A stretch of DNA of 64,000 nucleotides from Cryptomeria japonica (taxonomy: Eukaryota; Streptophyta; Pinopsida; Cupressales; Cupressaceae): positions 821,867,896-821,931,895 of the forward strand of contig NC_081414.1 in assembly GCF_030272615.1 (NCBI RefSeq), in the 5' to 3' direction. The number at the start of each line of letters is the position of its first letter. The first letter of the stretch is position 1. Below, in pieces: positions 1 through 13,029 of this stretch. The notes under the pieces are model-generated. The model was not told the origin of the DNA. It saw only the letters and a list, made by a program, of their open reading frames with translations, and did no database searches. A program made the position numbers and the translations under genes.

Positions 1-700
1 AAAACCTAACCCTAACCATAACCCCAACCCTCACCATGAGGTAAATCTTAACCCTAACAGTAATATAATCACCAACCCTAAAGTTAAAACCTAACCCTAA
101 CCATAATTCTAATTCTCACCATGAGGTGAATCCTAACCCTAACCATGATGTAAATACTAACCCTAACCCAAGCCTTAACCCTGACCATGATGTAAATTCT
201 AACCCTAACCCTAAACCTAAACCTAAACAGTATGTAAGCCCTCCCATGATCCTAATCCTAACCATAAACCGTATCCCAAACCATAACCCTAACGCTAACT
301 ATGATTCAAGCCCTAACCCTATCCATAATCCTAACAAAAACCCTAATCATGATATAAATTCTAACCATAACCGTAACTCTAAACCTAACCCTAACCATGA
401 TGTGAACCCTAACATTAATCCTAACACTAACACTAACCCTTAACACTAACCCTAACCATGATGTAAACCCTAACACTAGCCATTATTCTAACAATAATCA
501 TAGTCTTAAGCCTTTAACCATAATCCTAACCGTAACCATCACCATAATCCTAGTAGTAATCCTAACTCCTTAACCTAACCATAAATCTAAACCTAAACCA
601 AACCCTAACCTTGATGCGAAACCTAACCATGATATAAATCCTAACTGTAGCCCTAACAATGATGTAAACCTTAACATTGACCATAATACTAACCATTTAA
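1..700. repeat. Degenerate telomere-like CCCTAA array
   Basis: The stretch is built from CCCTAA/CCTAAC hexamers, interspersed with variants such as AACCATGATGTAAA that recur at irregular spacing. The plant telomere unit is CCCTAAA; here six-base spacing dominates and most units are mutated, so this is not an active telomere end. It is either an old interstitial telomeric tract or a minisatellite seeded from telomere sequence. The long open frame at 126-443 only reflects the repeat, which lacks stops in that frame, and is not a gene. Confidence 0.85.
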
Positions 701-930
701 TAAAATTTTATATTATCGTTAAATAAAGTTTAATATATTTTACATTTTAGCATATGCTTTAATCTTGCAAGATATATATTATTAAAAATAGTCTAAATGG
801 ATATATAAAATTTCATATAACTTTGCATAATAATATAATAATATTATAATATAATTCAATTTAATAAAATTATACTATATAATTATGTATTGATTTATTT
901 TGTGTTTTCCATGTCACGCTACATGATTGC
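701..930. other. AT-rich spacer, no gene seen
   Basis: Very AT-rich DNA with many TATA/ATAAT runs between the telomere-like array and the foldback repeat. No open frame or element end is visible. Confidence 0.6.
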
Positions 931-1110
931 CACTAGCACGTATATCTTAAATTTTAATTTAATCCATATAAAATACACTGAGAGATATCCTTCTCACGTT
1001 ACCTATTTTTAATTAATTTTATACCCTAAAGTCAAATAGGCACCTCGAGAAGGATATCTCTCGGCGTATTTTATATGGATTAATTTAAAATTTAAGATAT
1101 ATATGCTAGT
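931..1110. repeat. Foldback inverted repeat, MITE-like
   Basis: Arms of about 65 bp (931-995 and 1047-1110) are near-perfect inverted copies around a spacer of about 50 bp. The outer ends read CACTAGCA and TGCTAGT; the inner ends share GAGATATCC. Single-base differences between the arms (ACACTG against ACGCCG) show independent decay. Size, AT richness and lack of coding fit a MITE or solo foldback. No target duplication could be fixed with confidence. Confidence 0.75.
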
Positions 1111-3508
1111 ATATAATATAAACTTACCTTGTTACCTTTTCACCTCACATTGCTATTGCTATGGCTTGGTGTTATAGAGTGAATGAGAAAGGGATAAAGA
1201 GGTATATTTTTGGATGTAAATAAGTGTTGCTTCCTATTTTGTTATAATAAATTATATTATAAGTATTTACTATCTAAGAACATTGTTCGATATTTAATAG
1301 TTATCTATAAATAAATTTATCTAATTTGAGTAGTGTAATAATTTGATTTTGTGATGATTATATTAGAAGAACGATTTTGAATCTATTGAAAATAATTCAT
1401 GATAATTATTTAAAAAATATAAAAATTCAATTTAAGTATTAAGAACAAAAGTTTAATTTATTATAGAAATATTATAATTATTTGAAAATATGAATACATT
1501 GATTTTTTGTCAAACTGATTAACAAAATTGCAATATCTTGTGTTAATAAAAAATGTTGAGAAAGATATTAAAAAATACAACCACAAAATATATTATAATA
1601 ACATGAAAATGTATAATTTTTATAAGAATTATGGACCCACTTAGTTCTATGGTCTAATAAAACACTAAAGATCAAGAAAAAACAATTACTTTTCTTATTC
1701 AATTAATTTCAAGTTCAACATCATGAATCCATATATTCCTATTGAAGAGGAGAATTTACAAGCTAAATGAGGGTTGTGACTTGAAGTAAATTTAATTTAA
1801 AAAACAAAATAAGTAAAAAATGATTATGACAAAGAAGTTTCATTATTTTTTGTAAAATAATGAGATAATTTATAGTCTGGTTTTATTTTGGTATTTTGAG
1901 AGTATTTTTGGTGTATGTGGTTTGTAAAAAGACAACTTAATAACCTTCAAATTCTGCCTTGAATTAAGAGACGTACTTGGGAGTGGTCAAAGACTAAAAT
2001 TAGAACAATTATAAAGAAAGATAGAGTGTAGAACAATATAGATCATTGAAATTTGTAACTAAATTTTTCTTCATATTAAAAATCATAAATTGTATGAATC
2101 AATCTTGAAACTAATTTTGACTATAAAACATAATTTTGATCTAGAAAAAGTTGTACATTTAATATATAATATATAAAAAGATAAATTGTATCTTGTTTAC
2201 TATTATAACAAATATTGCCAAAAGATAATCATTAGTATGTTGAAGTCACCGAAAAAACATATGATAATAACAATCTTCTATACTATCAAATGAATTTCTA
2301 CACATAGGAGAGGCAAGAAAGAATGCTAAATTATTGGATTTATAGCAGAGCCCGGACAATACATGATAATAGAAATAAAAAGGTGCAACAACAAACCAAA
2401 AAGAATTATAATTGATTCCACTTTACCTAGAATCACTTTCGAAACATTCTTTAACCATGAGCATATATGGGTTACTACCCTATAGTTACCATGGACCTAG
2501 TGTACACTCAACATTTATTTTCCTTTGTTACAGGTAGTTTGATTAATATTTACAAGTTAATCTTTATACAATTTCTTTTCATTGATAAAGAAGGTGGTTA
2601 TATTTTCAGCGTGTATGGAAATGCCACTCCTAGTGATGATGTAGTAGTAGACCAAAGGATTTCCATCCTACGATTCTAGCAATCAATGGGTTTTTGTTCA
2701 CTATTCATAGTCTCTTATGATGTTTTCTCCATAGAAGTTAGCTTGACACAAGTATCCAACAAATACAATGACATAACATAGATACCCATCCTTGAAATAC
2801 TTTCTTAGTTAAATATATGTTCCCACACAAAAGACCAAACTAATTGGTCTAGAGACTCAAAATGACATCAAGGCTCAAATTTGAATTCTACATGTCATAT
2901 TATATTTTCACCTTATAGGCTTTTCCCGTTCTGGTTTCACAAAGTTTCTTCCCTTATAAACTAGCATGCATCAGGCCACAACATCGATCCATGACATTTT
3001 ATGGCTCCTTGTCATGAGTTAAATAGTAACCTTCACCCTTTACACTTGATCGATTTTTGGCATGACTCAAGAAAGTTGCTTGAATCTCGACCTCTAATAA
3101 GTCTCTAGTATGTGCCAAAGGACAAGCATGCTTGACCCCATCATCATTTATAGAAGGATTACCAAAGGTACAACATGAAACATATACCAAAAGTTTTAGA
3201 AAATAAAAGCATGGTAAAACCTTTTTTGAGAATCCCATTATGTAATAAATAAAAGTGCAATGCATCACATCCACGTTATGAAATATGAGCTATTAACGAA
3301 TGATTTTTACAAGCACAACTAATTAGTAAAGTTATCATATAAAAGAATGCAAGTAAATCATATTGTGAAAAGTGCATGAATGAAATCAAAAGATATGTGC
3401 ATTTATAAGACATATTGAGTTCAACAAAATGATGTGTAGGAAAATTAATCCAATACTAACCTATCCATTAACCTAGTATCAATTCCTTTTTATATGCAAC
3501 ATTAGAGG
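1111..3508. other. Gene-free AT-rich stretch
   Basis: No recognisable domain, RNA gene or element boundary on either strand. The short open frames at 2467-2679 (plus) and 2999-3274 (minus) have no recognisable motifs and are about the length expected by chance in AT-rich DNA. The composition resembles decayed repeat sequence. Confidence 0.5.
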
Positions 3509-5551
3509 TGTAAGTGGGTTGGGTTGTTGTCCACAAGGAAGAGCCACGATACCTTGGGTTCACACTTCTATTTATTGCACGTGATTGGAATTGAATGTTT
3601 GTGTGTAATGAACTAGGCTAAACAAGACTAAATTAAGAAAAAAATGACAAAATATTGTGGGTATAGAAGGAAAGTATATATCTACAAAGAAGATATAGAG
3701 AAGAACCTAGATCTAAATCTGGAGCTAACTTTGTAGGATAGGGGTGCTTGATGCCCTAGTTTGAAGGTTTCAAAGACTTCAAAAGATGATAAAAAATTCT
3801 ATCAGGAAGCTCAACACATCTATCTCCCAAACATTTGGCTCATTGTAACTTAGGATAGAGGAATTAGGCACCCCAATTTGAGTTTTTTGTCTATTCAAAA
3901 TTTGGGAATGTGGGTCATTATTTGCTTCGCTCATTTGTACATGTCTCATAGTGAGATTTGAACTTACATATACTTGATAACAATTGTATGCTTGAAAAGT
4001 GTGGAAGACTAGAAATGAGAAACAAACAACTCAAGCACACCAATGAAACATTATGTTAGAGGATTGATTTTATAAAACAAGTTAGTGACATAAAAATCTA
4101 AGTACATCTCATTGTCCTCTATCTCCAAGGAACCTTCAGATTCAAGGTGGCTCTCAGCTTGGAAGAGCACTTGATCTCTACGATGACAACCTAAATAATG
4201 AGAGATATATGATTCTAAGCTCTAAATGTATGCAAATATGATCTTAGTGATATGCTATGGATATGAAACAAGATACGTTACCAAAATGAGAAGATTAATG
4301 TGAGATTAAGCTAGCATGAGCATGGTGTGAAGATGAGATTGATCTAGCATTTAAAAGAAACTAACATGATATACTAAAACATGATGAAATCTATGCTATA
4401 ATGCTATTAAATGATCTAAATGCTTAAAGAAGGCAATTGATCTTCTTGATAACCAACACAAGAAAATCAACTATAGCTTAGATGCAATAACTAAGGTGGG
4501 ATCCTTGATATGAGAAAATGAGCTCTATTTATAGAAGAATTGGTCAAATGGATGGCCAAGATTGAATAATTTTGACAAGGGCTCGGATTGAAAGTTATCA
4601 ATCCATGTGAGATTTTCAACCCGATCTCATGTTGATAAGTGTCACCATGAGATTGCTTGAGAGGAGAGGAAGGAAACATTAAATGCTTGGGAAGACTTAA
4701 TGGTTAACCCCATGTGGGAAAGCTTGTTGGATAAATATTTAATCCAACAATAAAAGATATATTCCATTGGGAAAATACTTGTGCAAAGGAGGATGTGATG
4801 AAGAATTGAAGTCTTGGAAGAGAATTAAATGCTCTTTGGAGACTTTGAGGGCTGAGCTTGTGTAAAGGGAGAAACCATCAAGGCTTTTGGAACAGCCTTT
4901 AATAGTTTGGAAGACTTTGGAGGCTAATTTGTAAGAGCCTTACCACTTTGGGGAACTCAAACAAGTTAACTTGTTGAAGACATAAAGTCTTTAATGCATT
5001 TAGAAGACTTTCTTCCAAATTTGGAGAAGCGACTTCCCCAAATTTAGGGATGTGACATGATTAGGAGAAATTAGGCTAGTTAAGTGTGATTTGAGATGTT
5101 CTAGAAGAATTCTTAGGATGCAGGTGAATTTTGTAGGAGGATGCAAGTGGGAGAAATAGGATTTGAATTAAATTAAAATGTTTTATTTCAACTAAAAATG
5201 GATGCAACTTGCATTTGTACAAAATCACAAGTGGGAGGGGACTTTATAAATAAATATTGATTTATTTATATGCAAGAAGATGAATTTAATTAAATATGTT
5301 TTAATTAAATGGTGAAGAGGGAATTTAATCAAATAAATAGAATTTATTCAATTAATGGAAGAAATGAGAATTAATCAAATACCGAATTTAATTAATGGAA
5401 GAAAGGAGAATTAATCAAGTATTGAATTTAATTAATGGTTAGATGAAGAAAAGGGGATATTAATCAAACCTTAGTTTAATTAATAGGTGGATAAATGATA
5501 ATTAAATTAATTAAATTCATTTGATTAAGTGTGGAGATTTAGGTGTCTACA
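3509..5551 (-). repeat. Candidate 3' LTR of the minus-strand Tat Ty3 element
   Basis: Read on the minus strand the LTR starts TGTAGACACC at 5551, directly after a purine tract, which fixes this boundary well. A minus-strand TATA box lies inside at 4524-4533. The far end is uncertain: I chose 3509 because the plus strand there reads TGTAAGTGGG, giving matching TGTA..TACA termini, but other TG positions are possible. The matching 5' LTR is not seen beyond the gag region near 16.1 kb, so no pair can be compared. The ORF at 4491-4679 is a shadow. Confidence 0.5.
4522..4536 (-). promoter_or_regulatory. LTR TATA box (minus strand)
   Basis: The minus strand reads CTATAAATAGAGCTC, a textbook plant TATA box, placed about 1 kb into the candidate LTR from its U3 end. 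It would drive transcription of the Tat element on the minus strand with a start near 4495. Confidence 0.6.
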
Positions 5552-5565
5552 TTTTGCCCCTCTTT
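5552..5565 (-). other. Polypurine tract of the Tat element
   Basis: The minus strand reads AAAGAGGGGCAAAA immediately before the LTR start TGTAGACACC. This is the expected plus-strand priming site of an LTR retrotransposon and sets the 3' LTR boundary. Confidence 0.7.
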
Positions 5566-5962
5566 GAAATGACGTGTGACCACATGTTGATTCAAAGAAA
5601 ATCACTCGATATGTTGCCGTTACCAAAATTTTTGATATGATGCCCTAGATATGAATACTGATACTGATATGACGTTGATATGTTAATGATGCCCCCTAGA
5701 GAGATAAATTGAGAAAAAATTGACACTTGAGTCAATTTAATATTTAATTGATGTTGGATGATTTGAGATTTTTTGGATTTTTTTAGAATTTTTTGATTTC
5801 TTTGGATTTTTAAAAATTTTCGATTTTTTTGGATTTTTTAAATTTTTGGATATTGATCTATCAATAAAAGTTATTTAAATTTGGTGAAAATATGATGCGA
5901 GCATAGTGTAAAAATTCTCCACACATCCATCTAGGCAACACACCTCACTTACATCACCATGG

Positions 5963-5973
5963 GTTATATAAGC
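5963..5973 (+). promoter_or_regulatory. TATA box of the antisense PMD gene
   Basis: GGTTATATAAG on the plus strand lies about 90 bp before the ATG at 6057 that opens the PMD-type reading frame. The intervening leader is GA-rich. It lies just inside the Tat element next to its 3' LTR and points in the opposite direction. Confidence 0.55.
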
Positions 5974-6056
5974 CTCCAAGGGTCCATTTCCAGCTCATTT
6001 ATGCACATGGCATTTGAAGATTGGAGCCTAGAGAGAAAAAGAAGAGAGAGAGTAAG

Positions 6057-9000
6057 ATGGTCCCACCTCATCACTACAACCAATTCGAGCAACTTCATCG
6101 ATTTGAGAGGCCAACAGATTATGCACATCTAGTAAGTTGATTTCAAAACTCTCTTGTATGATTTTTATGCATTTTTAGCTAGATTTTTAAAGATTTTTAG
6201 CCGTTTTTAGCGCAAATACATGCCCTAGGTTTTCATACTTTCTTTAAGTGCATTTATTCATTTTTAAAGAACATTTGTATATTTGCATGGTGCATATGAT
6301 ATTTATCGTGGCACATATGAATTTTCATTTAGCACATATGATTTAGTGCATACAACAACTGTTGTAGTGCATATGAGACAGAGTTAGTTTTTTGATATTT
6401 TGTGAATTTTTTGAAGCTGGTAAATTTTATTTTTGGACAATAGATGATGTTTAGTAATGAGTTTAATGATCGCTTTGTCATGATTTCATCCAATTTTGTC
6501 AAAAATATGGATTGGTGATAGTAATAGGACTTGGTGAGATGTCGAATTGATGTGTTGATTGAGAGAGTGTAGGATCAAAATTTTAGTGTGACTAGTGTCA
6601 CAAATAGGATACTTGATTTTGATATGAGATAGTTGATTGCGATATGGATCACTAGATTCGATATGGGTCATGTGATTTGATATGGGTCATGTGATTTGAT
6701 ATGGGTCATGTGATTTCAATATGAGTCATTGATGTCGATATGGGTCACTTGAGTCGATATGAGTCACTTGAGTAGATATGAGCCAATGGATTCGATAGGA
6801 GATAACTTTGTTTTCCATATGGGATAACTTTGATTTCGATATGGGGTGACTTCATCACTGATATGGGATAACTGATTTGATAGGATAGGCTAAGATTAAC
6901 CTACTTGGATTTGATAGCGTGACTTGCATCACTGATAGGAGAGGTATGTTTGATTACCGATATGATAGGCTAAGATGAATCCACCTGATTGATAAGAGTT
7001 TATGATCGAAACTCTTGAATGATAGAGTGATTGATGTCACCGATAGGGGCTCGATGAGATTGATTAATATCTCATGCTTAGTGGATATAAGATTATTTGA
7101 TTGACTCATGTTGACTGATCCATTTGATAGATAGAACTGATATGGTGTGGATATTGTGATGTAGGCTACATTAGGTGTGTTGATGCTTCGAGAGTGATAC
7201 CTGAAGACTTTGGCTATGCAGGGAGTGCTGACTGATGGTAACATAACACTTATTGCTACATGTGGTTTGTCACACATCATATTCATGCCTTCCTACTAGG
7301 AGAGCATGGCCTTGTTGACTGCATTAGCGGAGAGATGGCATATCGAGCATAACACCTTCCATCAACTGACTGGAGAGATCACAATGACACCCAAGGATGT
7401 GTACAGGATACTACAAATATCAATCACCATAGAGCTGGTATAGTACAATGTGGAGGAGCAAGGTGGGATTGATGCATTGTGAGAGGTGTTTGTTAATCTA
7501 CAACTCGGTGGTTATTTAGTCATGTGGTAGGACATGGTGGAACAGTATGCCCCACTTTTGTCTATACTAGCAGTTTTGATTGGTGGCTTCCTTTGTCCAG
7601 ATAGGAGATCGTATGGGTTCTCAGTTGGATGGGAGTGGATACTTTTATAGATGGTAAGACAACAAACATGATATGCATGGGGGATCTTCTCATTGTCTCA
7701 TTTGTACCATGAGGTACACTAGGTTGTATATGATGAGGGTGACAACTTAGCAGTGGGGGTCACACTTGCAGATTTAGGCCTGGGAGCACATAGTAGTGTC
7801 TTGCTCAGCAATAGAGAGATCACAACTAGGCAAGTTACCCCATTTATTCATGTATCAACAGACAACTTCCCAACCCATGCTCGGGAAGTTATAGTACTGG
7901 AGACAAGTCCTAGATGATATACACTCAGTAGTCTAGTGGTCTTAGATAGATTACAAGGCCTAGGAAGAGGATGCAACAAAGATCCTCGTCCTAATTTAGA
8001 GCCAATACTTGATAGGGAGGACCCCCTATATTGTTGACAGATTCATCTTCCCTCATGTACTCTGATAGTTTGGCCATTCCTAGGCGATCCCATAGGGGAT
8101 GGCCATCTATGCCTGAGTGCACAAGGAGAGGGAAGATTGGGGCCCCCCTTTGGACTTTGATACAGCATGGGATGAGTTCTAGGCTCTTTCTCATGTATGG
8201 TGGGATATGTGACCAGGGGTGGTGGATCCAAGCATGATAGCTTAATATGCCCATAATTTGGCAGAGCATCATTTTCCACGATTGACAGGACTGAGGGAGC
8301 CAATGCAACTTTTGGAGGAGGGTGATGATGATGATGACAAGGGAGGACTTGGAGGACGGAGGGGTGAGAGGCGAGGTTGGGTTAGAAGATGAGGGAGGAG
8401 AGGTGGAGGGATAGGAAGAGTGAGAGGATATATTGGTCAAGGAGGGGATGGAGGAGGTGGGGATGGTAGATGTGGTGGAGATGCAGGATGAGGGGTTAGA
8501 GGGAGAGGGGGTGGGTGGAGATGACCAGGGAGGGCCATTTCAACTAGGGGCCACAACAAGAGGAGTAAGAGGCGAGGCCAATTAGGGTTCAGAGTCTGAG
8601 GAGACTGATGAGGAAGAGGGATCTTCTGAGGAGACCAAGTCAAAGGAGGAGGGTGAGGAAGTTATGGGTGGGATGGGAGGGGTTGGATATGTTGAGGAGG
8701 AGGAGGTGGAGGATCCACAACCCTTGGTCAAGTGGAGGAGGATAGAGATTCTACCCCTAGCCACTCTTATATAGGTTAGTGCAGCATAGGTGCCACTAGT
8801 GTAGAATCCCCAACCATCTCAACCACCAGTGGTACATATTACATTGCCTCCACATCAACAGCAGATGTAGACAACTTCCCTTCAGTCTATGGTGCAGGGA
8901 TTATAGGCACATTTGGTTTAGTCATAGGGACAAATATCTTAGCTTGAGGGTGTACAAGGTTTGTTGATGCATACATGGACACAGATTGCCCAGCTGCAGG

Positions 9001-9390
9001 GGCAAGTTGCCTAGTTAAAGGGACAGGTCATTCAGTTGACAACTAAGCGTGATACAAAGATAGAGCGATGGGGTCGTGCAAAGCAGCTTGCACAAACAAT
9101 CCAATAGATCGTTTCCTAGGGTTTGACCAGTGATACTATTAGAGATCTTATGCATTAATTCGATAGGGCTGAGCATTACAGGAGCTTGTATCATCAGTTT
9201 GTGCCACCAGAGCAATGAGCGCCATCGTTTGTACCTAGCTCACAGTGTAGGGGCTCTCAGAGATAGGATGGTAGCCAGGGAGTCACAAGGCCTAAGAGAG
9301 ATCCCAAAGGTGGTGGTACAGGTGTAGGTGGAGGTGGTCCTAGTGCCCAACAGACAAATTCAAGTGGCAACCACTCTTAGATTTCCCTCT
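6057..9390 (+). pseudogene. Degenerate plant mobile domain (PMD) gene, antisense inside the Tat element
   Basis: Exon 1 (6057-6131, 25 codons, MVPPHHYNQFEQ...) ends at a GTAAGT donor. The frame resumes after TGCAG at 7222. From there the protein carries the PMD hallmarks: LLTALAERWHIEHNTFH, a following GEITMTPKDVYRILQ block, and further on SLSHLYHEVH and a WAWE-like LADLGLGAH segment. 8300-8760 encodes Glu/Gly/Asp-rich low complexity, and 8880-9390 a Gln-rich tail. PMD proteins occur as host silencing factors and as extra genes of transposable elements. Position between pol and the 3' LTR, in antisense, matches the antisense extra ORFs described for Tat retrotransposons. At least seven in-frame stops break 7222-8030, each one change from CAG or CGA. 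The short open frames at 7991-8764 on the minus strand are shadows. Confidence 0.65.
6655..6850. repeat. Short tandem repeat, about 20-bp GATATGGGTCA unit
   Basis: Units of the form GATTTGATATGGGTCATGT repeat head to tail, first nearly perfect (three copies at 6655-6716), then as diverged copies reading GATATGAGTCACTTGAGTC. It lies in the inferred intron of the antisense PMD gene. Confidence 0.75.
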
Positions 9391-9980
9391 TACGATGTAT
9401 TTTTGCTCACATGGATGAGATGATGTATACTATGATATTCTTTTGATCATTTGATATGATGTACTCATTCATGTATGTTTGAGCCTTTCTAATATGAGGT
9501 ATATGATTGATCTTGGATAGTGATGATCCTGAGCTTTTGTTGATGCACATTTATTGTTTGATATGATACTCAAGGACATTTGGACATTATTCTTTCTATT
9601 GATTTATTTTGACATGTATCAGTACTTTTCCTTTGGATCGACATGGGTCACACATGCATGATGATATGATACTGCTATGCTTATACATGATATGGATCCA
9701 TTTGCTTTGATGATCTAGATGCTTTGATATGTAGATCTACATGATTTTATTCTGATGATGCTATTTATGTGATATGTGTGATGATATGATTTATGATGTT
9801 GTGATCTAGTTATTTTGAAGGTGGTATGCCTATGTGATGATGTTTACTTCTATGCAAATGCTTTTGATATGCAAATGAGCTGATGATATGGATTCTATAT
9901 GTGATGAATGTATGTTGTATTATGCTTTTGTGATGCAATGTCCGCTTATGTGATATGAGTGCAATGCGCATGTGATATTC
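9391..9980. other. GATATGA-rich spacer, no gene
   Basis: After the end of the PMD frame the sequence is rich in TGATATGAT words without a clear period. No open frame or element end is seen. Confidence 0.5.
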
Positions 9981-10660
9981 ATATGAAAAATGCCCCTAAC
10001 GTGTTAATGTTTTTTATGATGAGATGATAAATGCTTGTGTTAAATTTACCAATGGTAATGATATGATGTGATCAATGATACTAATGAAATTATTTAAACG
10101 ATATGTAGTTTGAATGCTTAATGATAGGAAATGTAATGATATGATACTAAATGGTATAAAATGATACTAAAATGATACTATATGATATGTAATTTTTTTT
10201 AATGAAATGATATGAAATGGAATAATATTTAAATGATAAGAATTTATTAATGATACTAAATGAAATGATTAATGGTATGAAATGATACTAAATGATAATT
10301 ATTTTATATGATAACTAAATGCACTTGCTAGATGAATGAAATGAGGATGCAACTAAATGCATTTTTAAAATAATAACGAGATGATAATGCAACTAAATGT
10401 ACTTTTTAAATGATAATGATAATGCAACTAAATTCATTTGTAAATGATATTAAATGAGATGTATCTTGAAAATGAGATGCAAAATTAGCAAGATAATGCA
10501 ATGAGATGTATTTTTAAAATGAGATGCAAAATGATAATAATGCAACTTTTAAATGATATTAACCAACCAATGACATTTAGATAAATGGATATGATTAATT
10601 AATGCAACTAAATGCAAGCGAATATGATATGTAATGATCTTTCGTTGCTGATATAGTCAT
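9981..10660. repeat. Degenerate ATGATACTAA minisatellite
   Basis: Words such as AATGATACTAAATGATA and TAATGCAACTAAATGCA recur every 15-30 bp through the stretch. The array is low complexity and AT-rich, and lies between the antisense PMD gene and the convergent end of pol. Confidence 0.65.
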
Positions 10661-11604
10661 CCTTGTGATCAAATTTTATAGTGCTTCCCTTTTTATCATC
10701 ATTGAGCCTTTGATATGTTGAAAGTTGATACAAGCATCATGGTATAACTGAACCATAATGACCTGAGTATAACTTACATGAATTTTGATATTGTAAGATA
10801 GCACAAGCATCAAGGTATAATTGAACCAAGATGACCTGAGTGTTGTTTGCATAAAAAAGACAAGAGTTAACCTATGTCCTATGCAAATTGGTAAAGTCCT
10901 CAGAGATATATTACCTGATCATGTTTTAAGACAAATTTGCATAGAGATAGGGTTCCACTAAAAAGCAATAGACAAAGAAAAATCAGACTCCCTCCTTGCA
11001 TCTCTAGTTTCAAGACGTCATTCAGTCTCTCAGGAGATATGATATCAAGAATTAAAAAAAACCATAGGTGAACATGCATGCTATCCTATGTATCGTGTCA
11101 AATAAAACATCTTGCAGGTAGATCTTTGTTTAGTTTGCTCAGTTCTTCATTTTGATGTCTACCATCGATTGTTACAATCTTTGTTTTCATTCAAGCATCT
11201 ATGTTTGTGTTGTTTTGTTTGAACCCAAAAGGCGAGATGCTCCCAGTTAAGATCGAGATTCTATCCCCAGCTATGGAAAATTCTTTCGATATGGATATAT
11301 ACACTGATCACCAAGCAATGGTGAGATATGATGCAGATAACTATTTGGATAACCAAGGATAGTGCCTATGCTAAGTGTGTCCAAGATTGTGTTGCATTTA
11401 GAGGTTTTATGATGGCCATTGGCTTATCTCAGATGGATGCTAAAGATATGATATATGTACCTATAGATGGAAGAGCCAATCTATCACAAATAGTGCCTAT
11501 TTTCAAGTTTTCACTACTTTCTTTAATTGCACTTTTTAATTTTTATTAATTTTTTGTATTTTTCTTGATTTTTTGTTTTTTTGTATTTTTCCCTTATCCG
11601 TGCA
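10661..11604. other. Non-coding region between pol and antisense gene
   Basis: A diverged duplication is visible: AAGCATCATGGTATAACTGA near 10732 and AAGCATCAAGGTATAATTGA near 10806, each followed by a GACCTGAGT block. The open frame at 11328-11549 shows no family motif and ends in AT-rich sequence, so I do not call it a gene. Confidence 0.5.
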
Positions 11605-12770
11605 TTGGATAACTCATGTATAGAAATTTTTGAGGTAAAAGTTTTTTATAGGTTCATCAAACAGGTCCCCTTCTGATGTAGACAACTGATATGCCCCTGA
11701 TCCATAGGTTGATATGATGACAAAAGGACCTAGCCGATTTGGTTCAAGCTTGCCCTTCTTTTCCCGATCCTGTTGATTGTGGAGATTTTCCTTTAGTACC
11801 AATTCACCGATTTGAAATTATATTGGCTTTACTTTGTGATTGTAGATCCGACACATGAGTTGTTGATATGCTTTGAGGTGATCAAAAGCACATTGTTGGT
11901 GCTCATCCAACAACTCTAACTCTTGTAGTCTGTTTACCTGATATTCCTCATCTGGAATGAGTCCCTTTAGTGATACTCTGAGTGATGGATTCTCAACCTT
12001 CATAGGTAGAATAGCCTCTAATCCATACACACATGAGCATGGTTTTTCTCCTATAGGTGTGTAGATGCTAGTTTTGTAGGCCAATAATGCTAGGTTGAGT
12101 TGGACATACCAATCACGACCAGCCTCGTTCATTGTTTTCTTAAGGATTTTAAGGATGGTTTTGTTTGAGGCCTCTATTGGGTCATTCCTTTGTGGATAGT
12201 AAGGTGTGGAGAAATGATGTTAGATATGGAATAATTCACATAGTTCTCGCACATCTTAATTTCTTAAGGGTATTTCATTATTAGTGATAATGGAACTAAG
12301 AATGCCATACCGACAAATGAGATAATTCAGGATAAAAGAGGATATTTGTTTTCCGCTAATAGAAGTCAATGGGACATCCTCTATATACATTATAAAATAC
12401 TTAGTGGATGTGATGATAAACTTATGTCCATTTGATGATGAAGGATAAATCTTTCCCACTAGGTCGAGTCCCCATTGATAGAATAGCCATGATCTAGTGA
12501 ACGGTTGCAGCTCTTGTACTAGTGCATGCATAATATTGTATTGAATTTGTCATTTTGGACATTTTCTGGTAAAGTGGTATGATTCCTTTTCCATAGTCAC
12601 CCAATAATATCCCATCCTTACAAATTTCTTTGTGAGAGTAGGACCACTTGAATGTGTGCCACAAATACCTTCGTGGAGTTCTTGCAAGGTAGTTTTAGAT
12701 TCGTTACGATCAAGACATCGAAGAAGGGTAGAGGAGTACCATCGATACCTCATCGATAAAGGGTGTCAGT
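11605..12770 (-). pseudogene. Tat-lineage Ty3 integrase, broken
   Basis: Segments appear in order on the minus strand in one frame. 12753-12550 is the HHCC zinc-binding region (LHEGICGTHSSG and GYYWVTM). 12531-12256 is the catalytic core start (QWGLDLVGKIYPSSSNGHKF). 12132-11818 is the late core (LALLAYKTS, VYGLEAILPMKVE). 11802-11614 is the C-terminal domain (RLGPFVI, GAYQLST). Stops separate the segments and part of the catalytic core has decayed. Integrase inserts element cDNA into the genome. It lies downstream of the second RNase H, the usual Tat order. Confidence 0.88.
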
Positions 12771-13029
12771 AGTTAGGGTGTAGTAGGTGGCTTGATGAAT
12801 AAAGTTGTGTTTCTAGTTTAGGGATAGATCTAGTGGAAGGATATTGTCTTTTAGGTAGGCATAGATCTTTCCATAGAGGGGTGAGTCGGAACCTACTATG
12901 TGGCATATGACTTGGGATTTAGAATTGTCATATGTAGGGGAAAGCAATTGCTCCACCAGGAATTCATAATGATTCTATTTCTCTAGTATTTGTAGGAGTG
13001 AGGTGATGGTTGCCATGGCGTCTGTAGCT

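Noticed and set aside
126-443. 105-codon ORF rich in Asn and Pro
   Set aside because: It is a translation of the telomere-like hexamer array; no start context or domain.
2467-3274. Two ORFs of 70 and 91 codons as host genes
   Set aside because: No domain, no splice or promoter context, and AT-rich surroundings; chance length.
7991-8764. Minus-strand ORFs of 60-149 codons with Ser/Pro-rich translations
   Set aside because: They are shadows of the acidic, GA-rich low-complexity part of the plus-strand PMD gene.
11328-11549. 73-codon plus-strand ORF
   Set aside because: No motif, and it lies in the non-coding gap beyond the Tat integrase; not supported.
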